NCBI RefSeq assembly: GCF_022758235.1
Contig: NZ_JALEBG010000003.1
Span: 1-64,000 of the forward strand
DNA length: 64,000 nucleotides
Direction: 5' to 3'
Origin: Pontibacter liquoris
GTDB lineage: Bacteria; Bacteroidota; Bacteroidia; Cytophagales; Hymenobacteraceae
The notes beneath the pieces were generated by a model. It saw nothing but the letters and a program-made list of their open reading frames with translations, did no database searches and was not told the origin of the DNA. Positions 57,601-64,000 of the stretch are shown here, piece after piece; within the stretch, counting starts at the first letter, position 1; each line of letters starts with the position of its first letter. A program made the position numbers and the translations under genes.

Positions 57601-58535
57601 AAGCACAACGTGCTGCCATCCGATTTGGTGACGGCCGTAATTACTGGTTGCTTGTTATTGACCGTGAACGTACCACTTGTCGCACTTGTCAGACCTGAAC
57701 CGGAGGCAACAAGTGTATAGCCCACACCCGGCTTATCGATGCTTACATTTGAAAAGGTAGCTACTCCATTAGCAGCTACCGCTGACCCGCCGGTTAAGGT
57801 CCCTCCGCCCGGGTTAGTACCAATGGTCAATGTAACTGTGTTGGTAGCACTGGTTGCCGTGTTACCAAACTGATCCTTTAAGATTACCTGGGGTGCTGGT
57901 GAGATAGCTGTGCCTGTCTCAACAGTGGAAGGCTGCGTGGTAAAAGCCAGCTGTTTTGCTGCACCCGCTACCTGAGATAAAGAGATGGGGCTTTTAGTTG
58001 CAACAGTAGTGGAAGTTGAAGTATTTATTACATCAACTTTTATTAACTTCGGCTGCGTTGGATCGATTACGCCATTTGTAGATTTGATACTAAGACCCGA
58101 GATTGTTATCTGATCATTTTTGTTTTGTTTACCATTACTAGTTGATAGCTTTAAGGTAATTGTTCTCACACCCGCAGCATCCGAAGTATAAACAGGAGTT
58201 GGATCAAGAGTAACTTCTCCGTTAGCTAAAGTAACAGTAACACCAGTAGAGAAAACCCAACCGATAGGAGCCGTCAGCACAATACTATAAGAACTATTAG
58301 CCGCAAAGTCGTCACCAACAACATCTGTAACAACCACATTTGTGATTGGGGTATAAGTTGTAGTGGTAGCTAAATCAGCAGAAAGATTATATGTACCAGA
58401 TCCTGTTATACTAATCCCCACAGCCGCCCGCAAATAAGCCGCCGAGGCAAGTATAACCAGGAGTATTAGTGTGCTTAAAACCAGCTTTTGCGAATGAACA
58501 AGCCTGGCAATGAACCTAGTAAAATTTTTATACAT
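51609..58535 (-). CDS. Giant Ig-like-repeat surface protein with T9SS C-terminal sorting domain
   Basis: 2308 residues from ATG 58535 (MYKNFTRFIARLVHSQKLVLSTLILLVILASAAYLRA, a long signal peptide); a start 10 codons earlier is less typical. After an N-terminal beta region and bacterial Ig/invasin-like and IPT-like segments (to about residue 350), the middle third is an array of Ig-like repeats of about 90 residues, each with a YCQN-type and a SGxC-type cysteine, followed by PKD-like domains. The last ~80 residues (VYPNPFSSEITLDIAA...GVYFITTQLDGHLAHFKLL) form a type A T9SS sorting domain. The protein should be exported by T9SS and attached to the surface or released. Likely adhesion or matrix role; no catalytic domain recognised. 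Confidence 0.92.
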   Translation of the reverse strand: MYKNFTRFIARLVHSQKLVLSTLILLVILASAAYLRAAVGISITGSGTYNLSADLATTTTYTPITNVVVTDVVGDDFAANSSYSIVLTAPIGWVFSTGVTVTLANGEVTLDPTPVYTSDAAGVRTITLKLSTSNGKQNKNDQITISGLSIKSTNGVIDPTQPKLIKVDVINTSTSTTVATKSPISLSQVAGAAKQLAFTTQPSTVETGTAISPAPQVILKDQFGNTATSATNTVTLTIGTNPGGGTLTGGSAVAANGVATFSNVSIDKPGVGYTLVASGSGLTSATSGTFTVNNKQPVITAVTKSDGSTLCLSKNDPATPITVTGTDFVSGATVLVGGVSVATTFVNTTTLTATIPDTKLTTAGGLGIVVQNPAPATNVKSTTFNMPVADLYQLTVSGSTSVCANSTIVRYSANTGPNVSSHEWKIVSGDATIRPGTAGSAIINVDFGNTSGDVVLSLIANNLCGKPGPATLTTISVKPQPVVSVVASKTEICAGEEITLTASGADTYVWSGTGVAAGTTGSTLTVSPTATITYQVAGTTNTCQSVTQKVTITVTPALTQGTITSIREYCQNATPSALTATVSGGVSAKVYLWEQSTTGTDSWAPADGTNNTASYLPSTATAGTMYYRRTITSGSCTSVGEPVAVVVSPAITNNTILSGAQTICSGTPVALLDGATASGATDLTYLWEQSTTGTGSWVAADQVNNAEDYQPATQTVIATTTTYYRRKVVSGFCTNYSDVVSVKITAMPVATILEGSNTYFCSPGTAVLTAPSGTNYTYAWFKEEGDTDAPAGTDRSINVSIAGQYYVIVTQVTDGNSCSTTSAPITVEETIVGNNIINSQDQLVCYGATPVPLDGSEATSTLGTVSYQWQVSSNGTDFTNIASAAGGIGVDLMLGAHTADRWYRRIAKVGSCTNVSDETIKISVLPQIVNTLTTPNQTICLNSPIETITGNPASGGDGTYTYAWYQKTGNGNWEVAPAPNNGVSYDPQIAATAGTYAFRRDVISGTCAPVESNIVTVTVQPAIAGNTIAGTTDYCQGATATALTTNGTLSGGNSSSYTYVWQQSTTETGPWTNAAGTATGASYTPSTATGGTTYYRRLVSSGQCANGESNVLKVVVTPSVVNSISTTITAYCQNTAATTIGGAVSGGNGDGTYTYVWQESAAASGPWTTISTATGADYTPVTTTAGTRYYKRIVTSGNCANKESNVVAITVTPAIVNVISGTSSYCQNAVASAIGGAVSGGTGTYTYSWQVKSGVNGTWGPVSGNTATLVPATAQAGEFYYKRIVTSGACVGAESNEFKVTVVPSIVNTLAGAATYSYCQNAVASAITGTVSGGDGTYTYLWEKSATGTGSWTAASGTNNQPNYTPATTTVGTTYYRRTVTSGVCATPVSSQVITVTVNPNPTVTVTSPAVCAGNSTTITATVSSGTAPYTYIWTVPAGVTNPGNVASFSASIAGTYSVVVKDSKSCSSASGSTNFTVNPLPTMSFTGITDGQVVYSGDGNYALTGSPAGGTFSGPGVTGTTFNTCAAGAAGTKTITYTYTNASGCKNTVSKTVTLKKSVYKVIVVANPFPFCQGENVTYTAKVYRDAEVIYPYLANDKGQPVDKAGNLIPTGAGSFPIANDQYPFPAGTPDIIKAQAYRYYQPIVKEGTGVLLDPSLFTYQWTKNEKVDRKNGAPVTDDAGLSSQDYYGVKVSSKSGALCDAVLDNQMSYRMYSADVPDYTVTLAASPNPICISGSITFTATLAASFPYWSIANVRLEWVLKRGSTLYSLGTVPYSGSNTLQLTTDAAAAGGYVNGDQVYVNIYSDIDAYVANTKCAGKAQSTPVTIVVDQPATLTADLSTTSQAKCEGDNVTYTASATGTGISFAWYRKNADGSSTLLSGSKYSITNTTATSGTTSTLAITGLAVSDAGSYYVTVSNSTTSVCQASVTSAISPLVVNPYPLAFTAQSGSYCPQTSTGTPIVLSDSETGVNYQLVRLPAENVKTMAGTGDALNFGLWPEGSYKIVASNGSSCLREMPVPDVVKQPVLQFFAEIKVTPTPLKIGDPATFTANATNGGTALTYQWYKYDNTANNFVKLANETAQTYTIAKVEDELVQVKVEVTADGTTCVQNNVFAAESGQLTPLPVEIIYLRASKQANDVLLEWATAQEKDNTGFEVQVSEDGKVYRKLTFIPTRNGNAAVKQVYEFRDRENGKHGTRYYRLKQVDVNGTFEFFGPKVVTFDAVADNIKVYPNPFSSEITLDIAAVQDGELLITVHNAVGKQLLQRKVHVKQGLTSEKLQLGDGLPQGVYFITTQLDGHLAHFKLLRE
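54340..56870 (-). repeat. Coding tandem repeats: about nine Ig-like units of ~90 residues
   Basis: Units share the pattern YCQNA..ASAI.G.VSGG.GTYTYLW..S..G.W..A.GT...Y.P.T...GTTYYRR.VTSG.C...SN...VTV.P.I.N. The four units nearest the C-terminal side (about 54340-55440) are the most alike at DNA level (for example GCATTCTGGCAATA recurs), suggesting recent duplication; units further upstream are older and more divergent. Confidence 0.8.
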
Positions 58536-59862
58536 AACATTAAGGTTTGGGGTTGGGTGCAGCACTCGGAATAATATTTAAATCACTTTATATAGTAAAT
58601 ACCATATAAATTGCATCGCAAATGGGCGTAGTAGTTCCCTGATGTGATTTTCAGCCATGAAAAAAGCTGGCATCACATTATGAACTAGATGGCATAGTAT
58701 TCAGGCAAGTTTTAGCACATACTATACTTATACTGAAGGGGGTGAGAGCTTTTCTACATCAGGTGATAAGTACAAACAGGACCTTTACACAAGTAAATTA
58801 TGAAAGCATGTTATACTTTTAATTTTATAACAATATTTTATCTTTAATTAAGATTACATACAGCCTAAGATGATTTATGTTACATTATTAGATAAATTAT
58901 TTATAAACATTAAGAATGCATTATATATAATAGAATATATATAATGCATTTCTGGTTTATTTAGCTTGTTTATAAAAAGCTGCAGTAGGAATATAAACCT
59001 TTCATGCTGCAGCTTTTTTCATGACTTGCTCCTTATCGCTACCTTAGGGCTTAAAAATTCGACTTGGAAACCCTACTCCACACAACAGAATTCATGCAGG
59101 TCTGCAGTTGCTTTTTCTGGGTAAAGAATTCCGGTTTTGGCTGGTTTAGCGCTCTTGGTAGCACACTTAAAAAAGTTGTTTATCAGCAGCCCGTTCTGCG
59201 AGCGAAACCGGCCACAAAGCACCTGCTCATGTTAATGCATTTAGTAATGTTGATCGGCTACATAAAACAAGTATAGCTGCCGCTGAACATTGTGGTTTTG
59301 TAAGCTACTTCCAGAGATAAAAGAGCATAACCCAAAGCATTTTTTGAGCTACGGAAAACAAGGCAGCACCTTGGCTTAGTATCCTGCTGCTTCTACGCAT
59401 TGCCTGCTTAGCGGTTATAGCGCAAGCTCAAGGAAAAAAGATTTGGTACCATCTTGCTGAAGGATAATTCCAGCGATGCTATTCGGAGGCACTCAGGCCG
59501 TAAAAGCAGCCAAACATATACTATAAATCCAATTGATATTTTCTTATCCTTTTTTTGAACTGTCTTACATAAAGTGGGGTTAGTCACTCAAAAGCTTTTT
59601 TATATGCCTAACTATTGTATATTTGCTATACTTTGAAAGCCTTGTATCTTCCAAGTAAATTACAAATTTTATTAAACCGGTAAAGAACATAACAAAAATA
59701 AGAATCTGTTTTTTTGTTATGTTCAAGCATACCTGGGAAACGGCTGCCAGTTCGGTAGAAGTATACCGGCTATTACTGCTAGCAAGAAGAGTTTAGGTAA
59801 TCAACCAATGTGGCAACCCTCCTTTAGTGGGAGTGAAAATTGAAGAATAACAGCGTGCAGCT
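58536..59862. other. Long AT-rich intergenic region with several hairpins
   Basis: About 1.3 kb without an intact gene between the divergent giant protein and PorP/SprF genes. It holds a perfect 15-bp inverted repeat AATGCATTATATATA (58915-58929 with 58936-58950), a 12-bp terminator-like stem (58974-58985 with 59007-59018, T-tract after), and a 14-bp stem GAACATAACAAAAA (59685-59698 with 59711-59724) upstream of the PorP gene. TATATTTG at 59618-59625 fits a -7 element but lacks a TTG at the right distance. A remnant of a signal-peptide-like reading frame lies at 59353-59467. Confidence 0.6.
59353..59467 (+). pseudogene. Possible remnant of a secreted-protein gene
   Basis: One frame reads ENKAAPWLSILLLLRIACL then AVIAQAQGKKIWYHLAEG and stop: a hydrophobic stretch followed by the AQAQ cleavage context typical of Bacteroidota signal peptides, with no ATG and an early stop. 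It could be a decayed 5' end of a lost surface-protein gene beside the present ones. Chance is a serious alternative. Confidence 0.2.
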
Positions 59863-60870
59863 ATGAAACAACTTTTACTGGGAGCATTCCTTTTTCTTAT
59901 GCCCTGCCTGGCTGCGCTGGCTCAACAACGGCCGCAGTATACGCAGTATGTGCAGAATAATTACCTGACGAACCCTGCAGTAGGTGGCATTGAAACATAC
60001 ACCGACCTGCGCCTGGGCTACCGTACCCAGTGGACGGGACTGGAAGGTGCCCCCACCAGCTTTTATGCCACCCTTCATGGCTCGCTGGGCTATAACGGAA
60101 ATCATTCTCCCAAAGAAACAAAAGCAAGCCACGGTGGCTTTTCCAAGCAGAACAGCTTCAAGCGCTCAGTGCCACACCATGGCTTTGGCATGCTGGCCAT
60201 GATGGACAAAGCCGGCCTTTTACGCACCTCTACCCTAAACCTGAGTTATTCCTACCACCAGCCTATCAGCCGCTATCTCACCCTGTCGAGTGGCATCTCC
60301 AGCGGTGTTTCCCAGTTCACTTTCAATTCGCAAAATGCGGTGGTTTATGACCCGGGCGATCCGTACCTGTCGGGTACCGTTCAAAATGCGTTGAAAGCCG
60401 ATTTAGGCTTGGGTGTATGGCTCTACAGCCCGGATTTCTTTGCAGGCTTTTCGGGTGGGCAATTGTTGCGCAACAGCAGTGATGTGGAGAACGGCGGCGC
60501 TGCCGGACAGCCCCACATGCGCCAGCAACCCCACTATTATGGAACCGCCGGTATACGCCTGCAGCCGAGCCGCGACCTCTCGCTTGTCCCGTCCGTGATG
60601 ATAAAGATGACAGAATCGGCAACTCCCGCGATTGATTTCAACCTCCGGGCTTTGTTTTCTCAGCGTGTGTGGGCTGGCGCATCCTACCGACATAATGATG
60701 CCATGGCCCTCATGGCAGGGGTTAACCTGAGCCCCCTGCTCGACATGAGCTATTCCTACGATCTGACAACCTCCAACCTCAACCAGGTGAGTGCCGGAAG
60801 CCATGAAGTGGTGATAGGTTTTAAGCTGCAAAACAGCCAGAAAGTCATCTGCCCTACCTGGGTCTGGTAA
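59863..60870 (+). CDS. PorP/SprF family type IX secretion-associated outer-membrane protein
   Basis: 335 residues: signal peptide (MKQLLLGAFLFLMPCLAALAQQ), then the family opening RPQYTQYVQNNYLTNPAVGGIETYTDLRLGYRTQW, HHGFGMLAMMDKAGLL and barrel strands such as LTLSSGISSGVSQFTFN and VWAGASYRHNDAMALMAGVNLSPLLDMSYSYDLT. SprF-type proteins are partners for delivery of large adhesins (SprF for SprB in Flavobacterium). It lies directly upstream of the giant Ig-like adhesin gene, the expected adhesin-partner arrangement in reverse order. Confidence 0.93.
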   Translation: MKQLLLGAFLFLMPCLAALAQQRPQYTQYVQNNYLTNPAVGGIETYTDLRLGYRTQWTGLEGAPTSFYATLHGSLGYNGNHSPKETKASHGGFSKQNSFKRSVPHHGFGMLAMMDKAGLLRTSTLNLSYSYHQPISRYLTLSSGISSGVSQFTFNSQNAVVYDPGDPYLSGTVQNALKADLGLGVWLYSPDFFAGFSGGQLLRNSSDVENGGAAGQPHMRQQPHYYGTAGIRLQPSRDLSLVPSVMIKMTESATPAIDFNLRALFSQRVWAGASYRHNDAMALMAGVNLSPLLDMSYSYDLTTSNLNQVSAGSHEVVIGFKLQNSQKVICPTWVW

Positions 60871-61348
60871 GTATAACGCAAATGCCTTTGCTACCTCGCC
60901 AGCTTTTTTACTACCGCCTGCGTGTTTGCTTCTTTTAAATTGCATCATCCCCGCTTATCTGATATCCTTGTTTATACTCTGCCCGGTCAGTATGAACTGA
61001 TTTATTTATAATACTTGACAAAACGTTATAATTATACTTCAACAACTGGTTACCATCACAAGCTTTTCGATACTATTTTTCTCTCCCGGCTACTTTTCCA
61101 AAGCATCAAGCAAAGCATCAAATTTCTATATCTATCCATTTGAATAATCGTGCTTTTTGCATAAAATTGCATTATATAGCACAAGATCTATCAAAAAATA
61201 AATCAAATTTTATTTAGCCTGTTTTTTCAGGTCTGAATGAGCAAAATACAACAACCAAAAACATTATAGTGCAATTTATTACTTACATCATCCGGAAGCT
61301 TTCACTAGCTTTTAATTGTACTGATTCAAAGTAGAAAACAAATCTTAT
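60871..61348 (+). promoter_or_regulatory. Leader/promoter region of the right-edge adhesin gene
   Basis: No gene seen in 478 AT-rich nt. A tandem 12-mer (CAAAGCATCAAG at 61099-61110, repeated with one change at 61111-61122) and a long-range inverted repeat AAATTGCATTATA (61164-61176) against TATAGTGCAATTT (61265-61277, one mismatch) could be regulatory. No clean TTG-N19-TAnnTTTG is visible. Confidence 0.35.
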
Positions 61349-64000
61349 ATGAAGATATTTTTACCCCTGCTCCTTTCCTTCTTTCTCTTTATCACCCAGA
61401 CCGAGAAAGCCTTTGCCCAGAATTGCCCCACGCCTACAGTAACCATGTCCCCGGACAAGGGTTACTGCGGACCGCAAACCATCACGTTTACCAACGCAAA
61501 CGGTAACCATCAGGTCTCCTATACAGGCACAAACCTTACATATTCCTGGTCGATTGATGGCGTTGTATCCGCTACAAACACTGCTTACCCCAGCTTCAGT
61601 TTTCAGGAAGGCCGTACGTACCGGGTAAGCGTTACCGTCTCAAATACTTGCGGTTCTGCTACTGCCAGCCAAGCCATTACAGTAGAGGCACGCCCTAACC
61701 CGCCCATTGTCGAAAATGGCGGTATGTGTACCGGAACGCAGGGAACTTTGTGGGTAACAAGCCCGAACCCAAATTATATCTACAAGTGGTATAACGTCGC
61801 CACAGGAGGCTCGCCCCTGGTATGGGGCACCACCTATACTACCGCTACCCCCGGCACGTATTACATTGAAGCAACCACACAGGCAGGCTGTACCAGTTCC
61901 ACGCGCACCGCTGCATCGCTCACCGCCACCTCTCCAACGGGCAGTGGCGGCGGCATTAGCACAAGCACCCAACAGGTATGCAGCGGCGAAACACCCGGCT
62001 TGATATCGGGCAATGCTCCGAACTCGAGCTTTATGACCTACCAATGGTTCCAGAGCACTACCGGAGTGGATGCGGATTTCTTCCCTATTGCTTCTGCCCG
62101 TAACCGCGATTATACCCCGTCTCCTTTGTCACAGACCACGTGGTTTAAAAGAGTTGCCTACAACAACTATTGTGGGGAGGAATCGAATGTTCTTAAAATA
62201 ACAGTAGTCCCACGGCCAGCTACCCCGGTGGTGAACGACGTGATTGTTTGTTCCGGAACGCAGGCCAGTTTCACAGTAGCCAACGCAGATCTGAACACGG
62301 TTTACAAGTGGTATGCCAACACAACCACCACTACCTCCATCGGTACCGGCCCTACTTTTACCTCCCCGCAGACACTTTCAGCAAACACCAGCTTTTATGT
62401 AGAGGCCTCCACGCCCGCTAACAGTTCGTGTAGCAGCACGACAGCCCGGGTGGAAGCAAAAGCAGTGGTTACCCCGCCGATCACCAACAACACCATTTCG
62501 GCCGATCAGTCGTTGTGCAGTGGGGGCACGCCTGCTGCTTTAACAGGAGTTGTTCCGCAGGGCGGCGGCGGCACTTATACTTACCAATGGCAACGTAGCG
62601 AGAACGGGGCGGACTTTTTCGATATACCTGGTGCGAATGCCCAGGATTTTGCTCCCGGCAGCCTCTCCACCACCACCTGGTACCGCCGCAAAGTAACCTC
62701 TACCAGTTCTTGTCCACCCACGATCAGTAATACGGTTCGCATTGGCGTGGCCCCACTGCCGGTTTCCATCAACATTACCGACCCGATGGCTTGCGCCGGT
62801 TCCGGCACTACGATCGTGATCAACAATGCCGACCCGGCCACTTATACTTACCGCTGGTATGATGTAGCCACCGGCGGCAGCGTTTTAGGCACAGGCAGCT
62901 CCTTTCCCACAGGGCCGCTTACTTCCAACAAAACGTATTATGTAGAAGCTACTACTTCGGCAGGCTGTATTTCCAACCGGCGCGCTGTAACGGTTACAGT
63001 TACCACCCCACCTGCACAGCCTGTTGCAAACGGTGTAACTGTTTGCGCCGGCAACAGCGCCACACTGGCCGTAAACCCCACCGATGCCACCCTCTTTTAC
63101 AGGTGGTATAACAGCGAAGGAACGATCCTTTCCACGGGTGTCACCTACCCCACCGGGCCTCTTTCCGAGAACACCACGTTTTATGTAGAGGCCGTTACCA
63201 ATGCTTCGCCAGGTTGTACCAGCCCCAAACGTGCCGTACTGGTTACGGTACTGCAGCCTGTCAGCAACAACACGATTACCGCTAACCAAATGCTCTGCCG
63301 GGGTGAAACGCCGGCGCAGCTGCAGGGCAACATACCGGATGGCGGCGGCGGAGGGTATACTTACCAGTGGCAGTACAGCGAGGATGGCACATATTTTACG
63401 AATATAAACGGCGCAACAGGCATCGACTATGCCCCGCAGGTACTTAGCACCACCACCTGGTTCCGGCGCATGGCCGGTACAAGCACTGCTACCTGCCCTG
63501 CCGTAGCCAGCAATGTGGTGAAAGTTGAGATCAACCAGTTGCCTGTCGTGGCCGTTATCCCCGGCAAAACCATCTGCACCGGCACTTCCGCTACCCTGCA
63601 GATCCCTTTCCCGGATGGCAGTCTCCGCTACAACTGGTATACAGCAGCTACCGGCGGCATGGCCATCGCCCTGAATGCCCCTACGCTTACTACCGAAGCA
63701 TTAACATCTGACAAAACATACTATGTGGAGGCCGTAAGCGGCTTCGGTTGTATTAGTGCCACCCGCAGGGCTGTAACTGTAACGGTATCGCCGCTACCTG
63801 CTGTGCCCGTTGCCGATGATGTGACCATTTGCGCCGGCAACAAAGCCACCCTGACGGTGATGGCCCCAACGGCAGGACTGGAATACCAATGGTATGATGC
63901 GGCACAAGGCGGCAGCCTGCTTGCCTCCGGCACCACCTTCACCACTGCCAATGCCCTGGCCAGCACCACCACTTATTATGTGCAGGCTGTAAACAGCGCT
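61349..64000 (+). CDS. Giant Ig-like/PKD adhesin, 3' end beyond the window
   Basis: 884 codons from ATG 61349 stay open to the window edge. Signal peptide MKIFLPLLLSFFLFITQTEKAFAQ, then a PKD-like domain (about 30-120) and modular Ig-like units of two kinds. Type A, about 95 residues: NNTISADQSLCSGGTPAAL...TYTYQWQRSENG...STTWYRRKV. Type B, about 80 residues: VCAGNSATL...YRWY......GPLSENTTFYVEAVT..GCTSxxRAVTVTV, matching the CHU_C-associated Ig fold. The visible order is PKD-B-A-B-A-B-B-A-B-B. Paired cysteines in each unit suggest disulfides. A gliding-type or CHU_C T9SS domain is expected past the edge. PorP/SprF lies immediately upstream. Confidence 0.9.
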   Translation, partial: MKIFLPLLLSFFLFITQTEKAFAQNCPTPTVTMSPDKGYCGPQTITFTNANGNHQVSYTGTNLTYSWSIDGVVSATNTAYPSFSFQEGRTYRVSVTVSNTCGSATASQAITVEARPNPPIVENGGMCTGTQGTLWVTSPNPNYIYKWYNVATGGSPLVWGTTYTTATPGTYYIEATTQAGCTSSTRTAASLTATSPTGSGGGISTSTQQVCSGETPGLISGNAPNSSFMTYQWFQSTTGVDADFFPIASARNRDYTPSPLSQTTWFKRVAYNNYCGEESNVLKITVVPRPATPVVNDVIVCSGTQASFTVANADLNTVYKWYANTTTTTSIGTGPTFTSPQTLSANTSFYVEASTPANSSCSSTTARVEAKAVVTPPITNNTISADQSLCSGGTPAALTGVVPQGGGGTYTYQWQRSENGADFFDIPGANAQDFAPGSLSTTTWYRRKVTSTSSCPPTISNTVRIGVAPLPVSINITDPMACAGSGTTIVINNADPATYTYRWYDVATGGSVLGTGSSFPTGPLTSNKTYYVEATTSAGCISNRRAVTVTVTTPPAQPVANGVTVCAGNSATLAVNPTDATLFYRWYNSEGTILSTGVTYPTGPLSENTTFYVEAVTNASPGCTSPKRAVLVTVLQPVSNNTITANQMLCRGETPAQLQGNIPDGGGGGYTYQWQYSEDGTYFTNINGATGIDYAPQVLSTTTWFRRMAGTSTATCPAVASNVVKVEINQLPVVAVIPGKTICTGTSATLQIPFPDGSLRYNWYTAATGGMAIALNAPTLTTEALTSDKTYYVEAVSGFGCISATRRAVTVTVSPLPAVPVADDVTICAGNKATLTVMAPTAGLEYQWYDAAQGGSLLASGTTFTTANALASTTTYYVQAVNSA

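Noticed and set aside
59064..59276. 70-codon plus-strand frame in the AT-rich gap
   Set aside because: Composition is not protein-like, there is no promoter or ribosome site, and I recognise no family. A decayed gene cannot be excluded.
51609..64000. Repeated DNA that could suggest a CRISPR array
   Set aside because: The repeats are in-frame Ig-like protein units of 240-290 nt with diverged copies; there are no short identical repeats with unique spacers.

Overview
The window looks like a chromosomal segment of an aerobic member of the Bacteroidota, most likely order Cytophagales and close to Pontibacter/Hymenobacter. The evidence is: Bacteroidota-type promoters (TTG, about 19 nt, TAnnTTTG) in front of several operons; few Shine-Dalgarno sites; an alternative complex III plus caa3 oxidase cluster; lipid A and heptose genes (Gram-negative envelope); and type IX secretion features (PorP/SprF protein, C-terminal sorting domain, giant Ig-like surface proteins). 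The genus is an inference. I see no transposase, integrase, phage gene, CRISPR array or recognisable defence system.

Layout. 1-577: non-coding, with a strong leftward promoter at the edge that probably drives a stable-RNA operon outside the window. 578-4937 (-): rsh-fur-STAS-purA operon. 5202-9036 (+): tRNA-Leu(UAG), tig, clpP and clpX, separated by clear terminators. 9047-9421: a perfect 30-bp hairpin and a mosaic of palindromic repeats. 9422-12978 (-): lpxB, a PTPS/QueD-family gene and a FecCD-type ABC permease with its binding lipoprotein. 13031-14961 (+): hldD, a possible structured RNA, and a small PepSY-like secreted protein. 15053-39240 (-): a run of 19 same-strand genes. It starts at a well-formed promoter with alternative complex III (actABCDEF), continues through caa3 oxidase, heme A synthesis and copper assembly genes, and ends with a large sensor kinase overlapping a giant outer-membrane protein gene. 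39732-40948 (+): rpsF-rpsR-rplI. 41163-48061 (+): GSCFA protein, DUF255/thioredoxin-fold protein, a repeat-rich gap and a propeller-amidohydrolase. 48157-51198: serine hydrolase, DsbA-like protein, an unlisted 55-residue membrane protein, and a TerB protein with a Gly/Met tail. 51609-64000: surface protein region with a 2308-residue T9SS cargo, a long AT-rich gap, PorP/SprF and the start of a second giant Ig-like adhesin that runs off the right edge.

How it works together. The respiratory block encodes electron flow from menaquinol through the six CxxCH-heme ActA and the lipoprotein cytochrome ActE to the CuA/heme-copper oxidase, with heme A and copper insertion made from the same operon. The right-hand end pairs T9SS cargo and adhesin genes with a PorP/SprF partner. 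The most unusual signal is not a gene: the 7-mer AAGTATA/TATACTT occurs far more often than chance on both strands, inside genes, between genes and as an inverted pair inside a terminator, a pattern reminiscent of DNA uptake sequences elsewhere.
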